11,386 bases of DNA from Planctomycetota bacterium (GTDB taxonomy: Bacteria > Planctomycetota > SZUA-567 > H5-PLA8), in the NCBI GenBank assembly GCA_025355035.1, contig JANXLS010000704.1:1-11386 (forward strand), read 5' to 3'. How positions within the stretch are numbered: the stretch's first letter is position 1; every line of letters starts with the position of its first letter. A model generated the notes under the pieces. That model was not told the origin of the DNA, searched no databases, and saw nothing but the letters and a program-made list of their open reading frames with translations. Below, in pieces: positions 1 to 7,714 of the stretch. A program made the translations under genes and the position numbers.

Positions 1-20
1 GTCGAAGGGATTTTCGTCTA

Positions 21-54
21 AACGCGAAGGCGCAGAGGCGAAAAGACGCGAAAA
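21..54 (+). repeat. Degenerate 8-bp tandem repeat tract
   Basis: A purine-rich intergenic tract built of variants of an octamer like CGCAGAGG (CGCAGAGG, CGAAAAGA, CGCGAAAA, preceded by ACGCGAAGG). It starts at an in-frame TAA (19-21) that closes a short open stretch entering from the window edge (V-E-G-I-F-V-stop). By analogy with the other tracts here, which abut stop codons, this TAA could be the end of an upstream gene, but six codons prove nothing. No function is assigned; similar degenerate arrays occur between genes in several bacterial phyla. Confidence 0.5.
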
Positions 55-134
55 CGGCGGGGGAAAAATCGAGCTGTTGAGGGTTCACAGACCGTGTAAT
101 CGAATTCGTTCCGCGCGGCGAACGAAAACGTAGA

Positions 135-161
135 TTGAAGCACCGACCCGATTTTTAAAAT
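135..161 (+). promoter_or_regulatory. Candidate sigma70-like promoter
   Basis: TTGAAG (135-140) and TAAAAT (156-161, five of six matches to TATAAT) are separated by 15 bp, which is short of the ideal 17. If used, it would give a leader of about 110 bases before the flavin-reductase-like gene. This is sequence inspection only, and promoter consensus in this organism is unknown. Confidence 0.22.
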
Positions 162-276
162 GATGATGATCCAAATGAGCTTTTCGCGCCTCCGGTCGTT
201 CAGCCCGACTCATGCCTCGCAATCGCTTCCAAACTTTTGTATTTCATTTTCTGCACTCGTAGCGTATGACACGTCC

Positions 277-891
277 ATGATCATCTCCGTCGACACCACT
301 TCCGCTCGCGACTTGTACCGCATTCTGGTCGAGTGCGTCACGCCGCGTCCGATTGCCTGGGTTTCAACTGTTTCAGCTCACGGCATTCCGAATCTGGCGC
401 CGTTTAGTTTCTTCAATGGCGTCGGGGCCAATCCGCCGAGTCTGCTTTTTTGTCCGGCGAACAATCGCGACGGGAAGAAGAAGGATACGTTGATCAACGT
501 TGAAGCGACGGGCGAGTTTGTCGTCAACGTCGTTCCGTTCGCGTTGGCCCACCCGATGAACGAAACGGCGGCGGAGTTTCCGTACGAAGTCAACGAGTTC
601 GACACCGTCGGCGTGGTCGCTGTGCCGTCGCTGAAAGTCAAGCCGCCGAGCGTCAAGGAATCGCCGGTTCATTTCGAGTGCGTGGTGCATCAGATCATCC
701 ACGTCGGCACTGGGCCGCTGGGAGCGAATGTTGTGATTGGCCGAATCGTTTCGATCACGCTCGCCGATGCTATTCTCACTCCCGATGGCCACCTCGATCC
801 GAGCAAGCTGGACACGATTGGACGCATGGGCGGGAACTGGTATTCGCGGACGAATGATCGGTTTGAATTGGCGCGACCGGTCGCGAAGTGA
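277..891 (+). CDS. Flavin reductase-like FMN-binding domain protein
   Basis: Encodes a 204-residue protein of the flavin reductase-like / flavoredoxin superfamily (DIM6/NTAB type), which binds FMN and either reduces flavin with NAD(P)H or acts as a cytoplasmic flavoprotein. The diagnostic N-terminal block TPRPIAWVSTVS followed by NLAPFSFFNGV and PPSLLFCP lies at residues 22-60; this part of the fold contacts FMN. The C-terminal GRMGGNWYSR block is also typical. The frame is open back to an ATG at 160, but the extra 39 residues look non-coding and the family homology begins just after the ATG at 277, so 277 is chosen even though no clear Shine-Dalgarno precedes it. The length fits the family. 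Substrate and partner are unknown; the neighbours give no pathway. Confidence 0.88.
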   Translation: MIISVDTTSARDLYRILVECVTPRPIAWVSTVSAHGIPNLAPFSFFNGVGANPPSLLFCPANNRDGKKKDTLINVEATGEFVVNVVPFALAHPMNETAAEFPYEVNEFDTVGVVAVPSLKVKPPSVKESPVHFECVVHQIIHVGTGPLGANVVIGRIVSITLADAILTPDGHLDPSKLDTIGRMGGNWYSRTNDRFELARPVAK

Positions 892-996
892 CGCCGCGTT
901 CGCGATAACTGAGCGCTTGCAATCCGACAGCAAATGAAGGATGATTAAGCGACACAGTTAGTTCCTCATCCATCACCATTTTCGGAGATCGGCGAT

Positions 997-1545
997 ATGA
1001 AATACGCGCTGGTCCTTGTTCTGTTTTCGTTGATTCCCCTGATCTCCCCCACACTGACGTGCCGTGCGGAAGAAACGCCGACATCCAATCCTGCTTTCAA
1101 AAAACTGACGCCCGACGAACGCAAGCGGCGCTTTGAGGCGCTGAAGAAGGAGCTCGAAGCTTTCAAGCCGGCGCAAGACGCTGAGCGCGACGAAGTGCTC
1201 GTTTATCTTCAGCAAGTCATCGATGCCAGTTCAAAGTTCGCGAAAGAAAATCCCAAGACGGCGGAAGGGTTTGAAGCGGCTTCGTCGGGTGCCATGCAAT
1301 TGGCATCGCGTTCTCATCCGAAGTCGTGCGAACTGGCTAAACTGGCGCTGGACGTCGCCCCGTCCGCTGGCGTTGAGGTGCGACAGATTGCCATCTGCTG
1401 GCTGCTGGTAGCCAATGGCGAGATGGTTAAAGGCGATTTAGCTGCGGCTCGAACGGCGCTCGATAAAATGAGAGACCTTGCTCCGGAATTGTACGCCCTT
1501 GCGGCCAAGCAGATGGATGAGTTGGAAGCAAAGAATAAAAAATAG
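997..1545 (+). CDS. Exported small helical protein, function unknown
   Basis: A 182-residue protein not recognised as a named family. Residues 1-25 form a Sec-type signal peptide (MKYALVLV start, hydrophobic core, cleavage plausible after CRA, before EE), so the mature protein is probably periplasmic. A cysteine lies just before the likely cleavage site, but the preceding residues (TLT) do not form a good lipobox. The mature part is charged and predicted almost all helical; residues 145-180, with GDLAAARTALDKM followed by LAPELYALAAKQ, resemble a degenerate TPR helix pair. A GGAG at 984-987, nine bases upstream, supports the start. It ends in a Lys-rich tail, and its TAG is immediately followed by a heptanucleotide tract. 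A scaffold or interaction role is possible but not demonstrable. Confidence 0.75.
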   Translation: MKYALVLVLFSLIPLISPTLTCRAEETPTSNPAFKKLTPDERKRRFEALKKELEAFKPAQDAERDEVLVYLQQVIDASSKFAKENPKTAEGFEAASSGAMQLASRSHPKSCELAKLALDVAPSAGVEVRQIAICWLLVANGEMVKGDLAAARTALDKMRDLAPELYALAAKQMDELEAKNKK

Positions 1546-1574
1546 TTCAAAGTTCAAGGTTCACGTTTAAGGTT
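1546..1574 (+). repeat. Heptanucleotide tandem repeat tract (TTCAAAG family), copy 1
   Basis: Units TTCAAAG, TTCAAGG, TTCACGT, TTAAGG(TT) run directly from the base after the TAG stop of the preceding gene to 8 bases before the osmC-like ATG. The AAGG in the last unit (1569-1572) sits nine bases before that ATG and may act as its ribosome binding site. The same family recurs at 5981-6010 and, inverted, at 10211-10238. Confidence 0.8.
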
Positions 1575-1581
1575 GATTGCC

Positions 1582-1995
1582 ATGGTTGAGATGAGTGCGG
1601 AATATAAGGGGCAGTTGAGTTGTACGCTTCGGCATGGACCTTCTGGGTGTGAGATAGTTACGGATGCGCCGAAGGACAATCAGGGGCTCGGACGGAGTTT
1701 TTCCCCCACGGATTTGCTGGGCGCGGCGTTGGGCAGCTGCATCCTGACGATCATGGGAATTTACGCTCAGCGCCACAGCATCGACATCACCGGCGCAAAG
1801 GCGCACATCGGCAAGGAAACGATCGCTGATCCGATGCGTCGCGTCAGCCAGTTGAACGTTAAAATCACGCTGCCCGCGACCGTTCCCGTCGAACAACGCG
1901 ACGCGATTGAACGCGCCGGCCGCACGTGCCCGGTCAGTCAGAGTCTGCATCCGAACACGCTGCAAGTCGTCACGGTTGAATACGCGCAACTATGA
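1582..1995 (+). CDS. OsmC family protein
   Basis: A 137-residue OsmC/Ohr superfamily protein. Members are dimeric thiol proteins, several of which reduce organic hydroperoxides with a pair of cysteines. Both positions are present: C53 in the helix motif GAALGSCILT and C116 in RTCPVSQSL, next to the usual SPTDLLGAAL block. It looks like the YhfA/OsmC-like branch rather than classical Ohr, so peroxidase activity is an inference. ATG 1582 is preferred because AAGG at 1569-1572 is well spaced; ATG 1591 (three residues shorter) and an upstream TTG at 1573 are alternatives. The gene follows the exported protein by only 36 bases, most of them repeat, so co-transcription is possible. Confidence 0.9.
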   Translation: MVEMSAEYKGQLSCTLRHGPSGCEIVTDAPKDNQGLGRSFSPTDLLGAALGSCILTIMGIYAQRHSIDITGAKAHIGKETIADPMRRVSQLNVKITLPATVPVEQRDAIERAGRTCPVSQSLHPNTLQVVTVEYAQL

Positions 1996-2098
1996 TCTGC
2001 GACGTTCTTTTTTGGGAACGCAGTGGCGTACGAAAAGATGATCTATTAATCTAACATTTCATTTCAACTGAGTTCCCACGTGGCGGCGCGCAAAGACG

Positions 2099-4090
2099 AT
2101 GATGACGGCTAATTGCCCTACTTGCGGTGGACCCATCGAATTCAAAGTCGGGTCGTCATTTCTCATCGTCTGCCCGCACTGCCGGTCGGCGATCGCGCGG
2201 TTGGATCGCGATTTAAAAGATCTCGGAAAAGTGGCAGCGCTGGTAGAGACGGAATCGCCGTTGTCGATCGGGTTGGCCGGACGCTATCAGGGAAAATCGT
2301 TTCGCTTGACGGGACGCGCACAAATGCGCCACGCTCAGGGCGGCGTGTGGGATGAATGGTACGCGGCGTTTGACGACAACCGCTGGGGCTGGCTGGCGGA
2401 GGCGCAGGGGCGCTTCTACATGTCGTTCGAGCAGAAAGTGGAACACCTCCCGCCGTTCGAAAATCTCACCATCGGCGAAGCGGTTCCGAAACTGGCGACA
2501 CCGCTGGTTGTCGCTGAAAAAGGCACGGCACACTACGCCAGTGCCGACGGCGAAATTCCTTATGCGCTTGTGCCAAATTCGGAACTGACGTATGCGGATT
2601 TGAGCGGCATCAACGGCGTCTTCGCAACGTTGGATTACAGCGACGACAAGCCGGTCCTGTACGCCGGCAAGGAAGTGACGCTGAAAGATTTGGCGCTGGA
2701 TGCCGGGGGGGCGCAACTCAAGCCCGAAAAGAAAGTCGCGATCACAAATCTCGGTTGCCCGAAATGCGGCGGTTCATTGGAACTTCGCGCGCCGGATTCG
2801 ACGGAACGCATCGGCTGTCCGTACTGCGGATCGTTGATCGATTGCACGCAAGGCAAGTTTACGCTGTTGCAGGCGCTGAGTTCGAAGCTCGAAAAGCCGC
2901 TGATTCCGTTGGGATCCGAAGCGGAATTTGAAGGCGTCAAACAGATCGTGATCGGCTTCGTGAAACGCAGCTGCATCGTCGAAGGCGCGAAATATTTCTG
3001 GAAAGAGTACCTCCTTTACAACAAGGCACTGGGCTTCCGCTGGCTGGTTCACAGCGATAACCATTGGACGTACGTTCGTCCTTTGCAAACGGCTCAAGTC
3101 AAAATCGGTCCGAAATACGCAACGTACAACGGTCAATCGTTCAAGCGATTCCAGGACGCTCCTGCGTCCATTGAAATGGTGCTCGGCGAATTCTATTGGA
3201 AAGTGGCAGTCGGCGAGACGGTGCAGACCAGCGATTTTGTCTGCCCGCCGTTGATGCTCTCCAGCGAACGGACGACGTACGCAGCCACAGGCGATGCCAA
3301 AGCAAGTGGCGGCGAAATAGCGTGGTCGCTGGGCGAATATGTCGCGCCTGAAGAGATCAAATCAAAATTCAAGCTGCAAGGCATTCCGCTGCCGACGACG
3401 GTCGGTGCGTGTCAGCCCAATCCGCATCTGGGCTGGGGCAAGCTGTGGGCGTTGGGTGTTGCAGCCGTGTTCGTGCTGTTGATCGCAATGATGATGATTC
3501 GGCCGGACCGGACTCTCGTCGATCAAGAAATAGCTTTCCCGGCGCAACCAGCTGTTAAAGTGTCAGTCTCAACGAATCCTGGGACTTCGACAACACCGGC
3601 GACGCCTGGGCCTGAAACGCCGCCACCGGATGCCGGAGCCGTCTGGGTGAGTGAGCCGTTTGACGTGAATCCTCGGCAGAAGATAGCGATCACGGCGAAG
3701 ACAAAATTGAACAACTCGTGGATGGCTTTGGAAGGCGCTCTGATCGATGAGACCAAGGGCGAAGTGCTGCCATTTGATGTCAACATCGAGTACTGGAGCG
3801 GCAGCGACGAAGACGGAAGCTGGTCGGAAGGCAATCAGGACGGCTACATGTACATCCCAGCGCAACCTGCGGGGAAATATGTGCTGCGCATTGAAGGGCA
3901 TTGGGAGCACATGACGTCCCCGTCGTCGTTTCATTTGGTCGTCGAGCAAACAGCGATCGACCCCGTGTTTTTGTTTTTGACGCTGCTGGGCGTCTCGCTT
4001 CTTCCGATCTTCAAAATCATCGCAAAATTCATGTTCGAGAGCGGCCGGTGGAACGAAAGCATGTACGGTCCCAAGAGCAGCGATGATTGA
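2099..4090 (+). CDS. Membrane protein with two zinc ribbons and two DUF4178 domains
   Basis: A 663-residue protein with an internally duplicated N-terminal half. Zinc ribbon 1 (CPTC at 6-9, CPHC at 25-28) precedes a DUF4178 domain at about 58-200. Zinc ribbon 2 (CPKC at 220-223, CPYC at 240-243) precedes a second DUF4178 domain at about 268-430. Each DUF4178 copy shows the aromatic block expected for the family (WDEWYAAF...RWGWLAEAQG; WKEYLLYN...FRWLVHS). Two membrane segments follow (about 447-467 and 622-644). The region between them carries a Thr/Pro-rich linker (488-512) and a probable beta-rich domain, likely outside the cytoplasm if the zinc ribbons are inside. DUF4178 has no firmly known function and is known mainly from membrane-stress and polyamine gene neighbourhoods. 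It is the first gene of a four-gene cluster, 27 bases before the methyltransferase. Start 2099 or the adjacent ATG 2102; the Shine-Dalgarno is weak. Confidence 0.85.
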   Translation: MMTANCPTCGGPIEFKVGSSFLIVCPHCRSAIARLDRDLKDLGKVAALVETESPLSIGLAGRYQGKSFRLTGRAQMRHAQGGVWDEWYAAFDDNRWGWLAEAQGRFYMSFEQKVEHLPPFENLTIGEAVPKLATPLVVAEKGTAHYASADGEIPYALVPNSELTYADLSGINGVFATLDYSDDKPVLYAGKEVTLKDLALDAGGAQLKPEKKVAITNLGCPKCGGSLELRAPDSTERIGCPYCGSLIDCTQGKFTLLQALSSKLEKPLIPLGSEAEFEGVKQIVIGFVKRSCIVEGAKYFWKEYLLYNKALGFRWLVHSDNHWTYVRPLQTAQVKIGPKYATYNGQSFKRFQDAPASIEMVLGEFYWKVAVGETVQTSDFVCPPLMLSSERTTYAATGDAKASGGEIAWSLGEYVAPEEIKSKFKLQGIPLPTTVGACQPNPHLGWGKLWALGVAAVFVLLIAMMMIRPDRTLVDQEIAFPAQPAVKVSVSTNPGTSTTPATPGPETPPPDAGAVWVSEPFDVNPRQKIAITAKTKLNNSWMALEGALIDETKGEVLPFDVNIEYWSGSDEDGSWSEGNQDGYMYIPAQPAGKYVLRIEGHWEHMTSPSSFHLVVEQTAIDPVFLFLTLLGVSLLPIFKIIAKFMFESGRWNESMYGPKSSDD

Positions 4091-4117
4091 TCGTCCAACC
4101 CCGGAGACCGCCGTTTC

Positions 4118-5158
4118 ATGTCGCTTTCCCTTACGTTGGCTGAACGCGGATTCCTGCCGGATTCGTTGATCCGATTCGGCATCCGCAACCTGGATTCGGA
4201 TCGTCTGCTCAAAGAAAAAAAACGCGGAACGGACCTTTCGGCCTTCGTCGAATCGCTGCGCAAAAGCCCGCTGGCGTTGGAAGTCGCGAAGGCCAACGAG
4301 CAGCATTACGAACTGCCGCCGTCGTTTTTTCAGAAGGTCTTGGGCAAGCATCTCAAATACAGCAGCGGTTATTTTGAACGCGGTGACGAGAGTCTTGACG
4401 CGGGCGAGGCGAAAGCGCTCGAATTGTCGTGCGACCACGCGCAGCTTGAAGACGGGCTCGACATTTTGGAGCTCGGTTGCGGCTGGGGATCACTTTCGTT
4501 GTGGATGGCCGAGCGCTATCCGAAATCGCGAATTCTCGGCGTGTCAAATTCGAAGCCGCAACGCGAATTCATCGAAGCCGCCTGCCAAGCGCGCGGGCTG
4601 ACGAATCTGAAGATCGTGACGTGCGACATCAACGTCTTCGATCCGTTCGCGTTTGCTCCGGAATTCGGCGCCAAGCGATTTGATCGCGTGGTCTCGGTTG
4701 AGATGTTCGAACACCTGCGTAATTATGAAGTGCTCTTTGAAAAAATCGCATCGTGGCTGTGCCCAGGCGGAATGCTGTTCGCGCACGTTTTCTGCCATCG
4801 GCATTACGCGTACCTGTTCGAATCGGCGAAGCCAGACGACTGGATGGGACGGTATTTTTTCACGGCAGGGATCATGCCGTCCGAAAACTTATTGCCGCAA
4901 TTCCAGCGCGATTTGACACTCGATGAACAATGGTGGTGGAGCGGCCGGCACTACGGGCGAACATCGGAATTGTGGCTGCAGAATAAGGATCGGCAGCACG
5001 TTCAGGTTTTTCCCATTCTCGTCGATGCGTATGGCGAGAAGAACGCACACTTGTGGTGCCAGCGCTGGCGCATCTTTTTCATGGCGTGTGCCGAGTTGTT
5101 CAACTATCGCGGCGGCAATGAATGGGGCGTGGCGCATTATCGGTTTGTCAAGCGGTGA
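4118..5158 (+). CDS. SAM-dependent methyltransferase, CFA synthase / coclaurine N-methyltransferase-like
   Basis: A 346-residue class I methyltransferase. The SAM-binding motif I is LELGCGWGSLSL (117-128). The family marker HYELPPSFF with KYSSGYF lies at 63-86, and the acidic catalytic-type motif EMFEH at 195-199 matches the glutamate/histidine region of cyclopropane fatty acid synthases. Compared with E. coli Cfa (about 380 residues) the N-terminal domain is short. Blocks such as HYELPPSFFQ, LGKHLKYS, FEHLRNYE and DDWMGRYFFT recall plant coclaurine N-methyltransferase and its bacterial relatives more than true Cfa (from memory, not searched). The substrate could be an unsaturated acyl chain or an amine. 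It is co-directional with the DUF1295 gene 38 bases downstream, a pairing seen repeatedly with CFA-like enzymes, which favours a lipid role by inference. GGAG at 4102-4105 is a possible ribosome site. Confidence 0.9.
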   Translation: MSLSLTLAERGFLPDSLIRFGIRNLDSDRLLKEKKRGTDLSAFVESLRKSPLALEVAKANEQHYELPPSFFQKVLGKHLKYSSGYFERGDESLDAGEAKALELSCDHAQLEDGLDILELGCGWGSLSLWMAERYPKSRILGVSNSKPQREFIEAACQARGLTNLKIVTCDINVFDPFAFAPEFGAKRFDRVVSVEMFEHLRNYEVLFEKIASWLCPGGMLFAHVFCHRHYAYLFESAKPDDWMGRYFFTAGIMPSENLLPQFQRDLTLDEQWWWSGRHYGRTSELWLQNKDRQHVQVFPILVDAYGEKNAHLWCQRWRIFFMACAELFNYRGGNEWGVAHYRFVKR

Positions 5159-5196
5159 GTTTTGAGTCTGGAGCAACGCGAAAAGCAGGCGTGAAT

Positions 5197-6006
5197 ATGA
5201 TCGACATACTAAAATTGTTAGCGATCGTCTGGGCGGCGATGAGCGTGATTATGGCGGCGCTGTGGCATGTTCAGAAAATCCACAACGATGCCAGCGTCGT
5301 CGATGTCGTTTGGGCGGCGGGCGTCGGCGGGTCAGCACTGTTGTTTGCGCTTGCGGCGGACGGATCCTTTTCGCGGCGGATGTTGTTTCTCGCGGTCGCC
5401 GGGATTTGGTCAATGCGTCTGACGTTTTATTTACTCTTCAATCGCGTCATCGGCAAGGGCGAAGACGGCCGCTACCGTAAGCTGCGCCTGGAATGGGGCG
5501 ACAAGGCTCAACGCAATTTCTTCCTCTTTTTTGAAGCGCAGGCCATCTTCGTGCTGCTCTTCGCGGTTCCGTTTGGACCGGTGGTTTTCAACATCGATCC
5601 GTACCTGACGGCGTGGTCCATCGCTGGGGCGTTGGTCGGCTTCGGAGCGATTTTGGGCGAGGCGATTGCAGATGCGCAACTCGCCGATTTCCGGGCGAAT
5701 CCGGCGAACAAGGGCAGAACGTGCCGCGTAGGAATGTGGGGCTATTCGCGGCATCCGAATTATTTCTTCGAATGGCTGCATTGGTTCGCGTATGTACTTA
5801 TGGGTGTGGGCGGACCGTTTTGGTGGCTGACGTTCTTCGGTCCGGTGACGATGTTGTTTTTTCTGTACCGCCTGACTGGCATTCCGCACACGGAGAAACA
5901 GGCGCTAATCAGCCGCGGTGATGACTACCGGGAATATCAGCGTACCGTCAGTCCGTTCATTCCCTGGTTTCCTAAAAAAATTCCAAGTTCAAAGCTCAAG
6001 GTTTAA
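5197..6006 (+). CDS. DUF1295 membrane protein (steroid 5-alpha-reductase / ICMT-like)
   Basis: A 269-residue polytopic membrane protein of the DUF1295 family, related to 3-oxo-5-alpha-steroid 4-dehydrogenases and isoprenylcysteine methyltransferases. Hydrophobic segments lie at about 5-22, 37-54, 62-82, 108-130, 138-156, 190-204 and 207-226. Signature blocks are VVDVVWA (34-40), DGRYRKLRLEWG (90-101), GMWGYSRHPNYFFEW (179-193, cofactor-binding region of the superfamily) and TGIPHTEKQALISRG (227-241). ATG 5197 is chosen because the first membrane helix starts there and AGG lies 7 bases upstream; the longer open frame from 5122 overlaps the methyltransferase. It may reduce or modify a lipid intermediate made with the adjacent methyltransferase, but the reaction is unknown. 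The last residues (IPSSKLKV) and the stop are encoded by a heptanucleotide repeat tract, so the tail is probably a recent, non-conserved extension. Confidence 0.9.
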   Translation: MIDILKLLAIVWAAMSVIMAALWHVQKIHNDASVVDVVWAAGVGGSALLFALAADGSFSRRMLFLAVAGIWSMRLTFYLLFNRVIGKGEDGRYRKLRLEWGDKAQRNFFLFFEAQAIFVLLFAVPFGPVVFNIDPYLTAWSIAGALVGFGAILGEAIADAQLADFRANPANKGRTCRVGMWGYSRHPNYFFEWLHWFAYVLMGVGGPFWWLTFFGPVTMLFFLYRLTGIPHTEKQALISRGDDYREYQRTVSPFIPWFPKKIPSSKLKV

Positions 6007-6010
6007 GGTT
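5981..6010 (+). repeat. Heptanucleotide tandem repeat tract (TTCAAAG family), copy 2
   Basis: Units TTCCAAG, TTCAAAG, CTCAAGG, TTTAAGG, TT. The tract begins inside the DUF1295 reading frame and supplies its TAA stop (6004-6006). It has the same unit order and orientation relative to the upstream gene as copy 1. Confidence 0.8.
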
Positions 6011-6028
6011 ATTCAGACTTCATCGGAT

Positions 6029-7201
6029 ATGAAACTGCGGGGCGTTCGGGTGCTGCATTTGGCGGCGGCGGACAGCATGTTGAATCCGAACATCCGCGAA
6101 CAGCTCCTTTATTTGCGCGATGAAGAAGGTTGCGATGTTCATACGGCCAGCATCGACGGTTCGCTCGCTCGACGATTGCGCGACGAGGACGGATTTCCAT
6201 GGACGCCGCTGCCGCTCTCGCGCGAAATCGCGCCGCTGGCGGATTTACGAGCCGTTCGATTCGTACAGCAGTTTTGCCGTGAGAATCGCTTCGACATCGT
6301 TCATACGCACACGCCAAAAGGTAATCTCATTGGGCAATGGGGAGCGCGCCTGGCTGGAACGCCGGTGGTTCTTCAGACCCTTCATGGATTTTATTTTCAC
6401 GATCGGATGAGTTGGGCGAAGCGCCAGGCGTGGATTGAAATCGAACGCTTTTCAGCCCGGCATTCGGACCACATCCTCTGCCAAAACCCCGAAGATGTCG
6501 CGACGGCCATTGAGGAAAAGATTATCGGACGCAGTCAGATCACAGAACTCGGCAACGGCATCGATCTCGACCGTTTCGTGCCGGTGGGCGAAGCGGCACG
6601 ACGATCAGCGCGCACACGGATCGGAATCCCACGCGAAGCGCGCGTCATTGGGATGGTCGGGCGTTTCGTGGCCGAAAAGGGCTTCCCGGAGTTTCTTGAA
6701 GCGGCGCAAATCGTCGCTCAACGCTATGACGATGTCTACTTTCTCGCCATCGGACACCGCATTTCAAGCGAGAGGCGCCATGATCGCTTCAACTTTGATG
6801 AGGCCATTTGGCGACTGGACGAACGGTTGAAAAGGCGTTTGATTGTACTGACCGATCGCGACGACATGCCTGAAATGTATGCCAGCATGACTGCACATGT
6901 GCTTCCATCACATCGAGAGGGTTTTCCGCGGTCGCTCATCGAGGGAGCAGCTTGTGGGCTACCGCAAATAGCTACCAACATCCGGGGATGCCGCCAAGCT
7001 GTCGTCGACAACGTGACGGGCTTTTTAATAGAGCCTGAAAACCCACGCATTTTGGCAGATCGACTGAATTTTCTGTTGGGAAACGCCGACAAACTTAAAA
7101 ATATGGGGTTGGAAGCGAGAATTCGAGCGTTACGACTTTTCGATCGAAAGGCTGTTTTCCGTACTCTTAAAAAGTGTTACATCACGGTTTTGGGAAGGTA
7201 A
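6029..7201 (+). CDS. Glycosyltransferase family 4 (GT-B) protein
   Basis: A 390-residue GT-B glycosyltransferase of the GT4 (glycosyl transferases group 1) type, expected to transfer a sugar from a nucleotide sugar to a lipid- or polysaccharide-linked acceptor on the cytoplasmic face. The N-terminal acceptor domain has VHTHTPKGNLIGQ at 91-103, often seen in enzymes for surface glycans. The C-terminal donor domain begins near IGMVGRFVAEKG (207-218), and the E-x7-E motif is E297-GFPRSLI-E305 followed by GAACGLP. Start 6029 is chosen because family homology (RVLHLAAADS) begins there; the open frame reaches back to 5918 but that part overlaps DUF1295 and the repeat. No hydrophobic anchor is seen. 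It starts 22 bases after DUF1295 and closes the presumed operon. The last 250 bases are visibly more AT-rich than the rest. Donor and acceptor sugars cannot be named. Confidence 0.92.
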   Translation: MKLRGVRVLHLAAADSMLNPNIREQLLYLRDEEGCDVHTASIDGSLARRLRDEDGFPWTPLPLSREIAPLADLRAVRFVQQFCRENRFDIVHTHTPKGNLIGQWGARLAGTPVVLQTLHGFYFHDRMSWAKRQAWIEIERFSARHSDHILCQNPEDVATAIEEKIIGRSQITELGNGIDLDRFVPVGEAARRSARTRIGIPREARVIGMVGRFVAEKGFPEFLEAAQIVAQRYDDVYFLAIGHRISSERRHDRFNFDEAIWRLDERLKRRLIVLTDRDDMPEMYASMTAHVLPSHREGFPRSLIEGAACGLPQIATNIRGCRQAVVDNVTGFLIEPENPRILADRLNFLLGNADKLKNMGLEARIRALRLFDRKAVFRTLKKCYITVLGR

Positions 7202-7362
7202 ATGATTTTTCTAACGAACTTATAACCGTTGAGAACAGCGGAGTTTGTCGGGCGTCACGCGAAATAGGCGCGATATTTTTTAAGGGAATCACATAGTCCG
7301 CTTGAAATTGAATGGGGATAGGTTATAAAGAGAGTTGGTAGAGAGCGAAATAAATCTTGCTC

Positions 7363-7391
7363 TTGACTTGTACGAAACCTGACGATATGAA
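7363..7391 (+). promoter_or_regulatory. Candidate sigma70-like promoter for the repeat lipoprotein
   Basis: TTGACT (7363-7368, five of six) is followed after exactly 17 bp by TATGAA (7386-7391, four of six). It is the best -35/-10 pair noticed in the gene-free stretch and points toward the lipoprotein gene. Transcription would begin near 7398, giving a leader of about 320 bases. Not verified by any data. Confidence 0.32.
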
Positions 7392-7706
7392 TATCGTTTG
7401 GAGTTCCAGTCCGAGAGTTACTGTGGAAACAGGGGACTTAGCAAAACGAACCGCCGATAGTGTTGAAAAGATCGGTTGCTCAAGCGTTGAAGTGACGAAA
7501 GGCGTGTATCCCGCAGAAGAAAAAAGTGCCTCGCGAACGTTGTAGTGCAAGGCAGCATAGCGGAGACTTTCCAAACAGATTGAGCCGCGAGGCCACTGAG
7601 CGGGAAAAAGCCTGGATTTCGCTGAGTTAGAGGAAGAGTTCGAATTGTTGGTACTTGTTTCGCTTTCGGAGCAGGAGGGGATGGTAACCAAAGTGGCTGC
7701 CATAAT

Positions 7707-7714
7707 AGGAGAGG
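7707..7714 (+). promoter_or_regulatory. Strong Shine-Dalgarno of the repeat lipoprotein
   Basis: AGGAGAGG with its GGAG core 7 bases before ATG 7719 is the closest match to the anti-Shine-Dalgarno in this window. Most other genes here have weak or no visible site, which suggests high translation of the gene that follows and fixes its start. Confidence 0.7.

Noticed and set aside
160..276. N-terminal extension of the flavin-reductase-like protein from ATG 160
   Set aside because: The added 39 residues have no family similarity and look like translated non-coding DNA; homology starts right after ATG 277.
1054..1065. Lipobox in the exported protein at 997-1545 (cysteine in LTCRAEE)
   Set aside because: The residues before the cysteine are T-L-T, with Thr at -1 instead of Gly/Ala/Ser; ordinary signal peptidase I cleavage after CRA is more likely.
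1997..2023. Hairpin after the OsmC-like gene (CTGCG...TTC / GAACGCAG)
   Set aside because: The 8-bp stem is interrupted by a 3-base bulge and the T run is in the loop, not downstream, so it is not a convincing terminator.
7387..7545. 52-codon plus-strand open frame starting at ATG 7387
   Set aside because: It overlaps the candidate -10 element, has no Shine-Dalgarno and no recognisable features.
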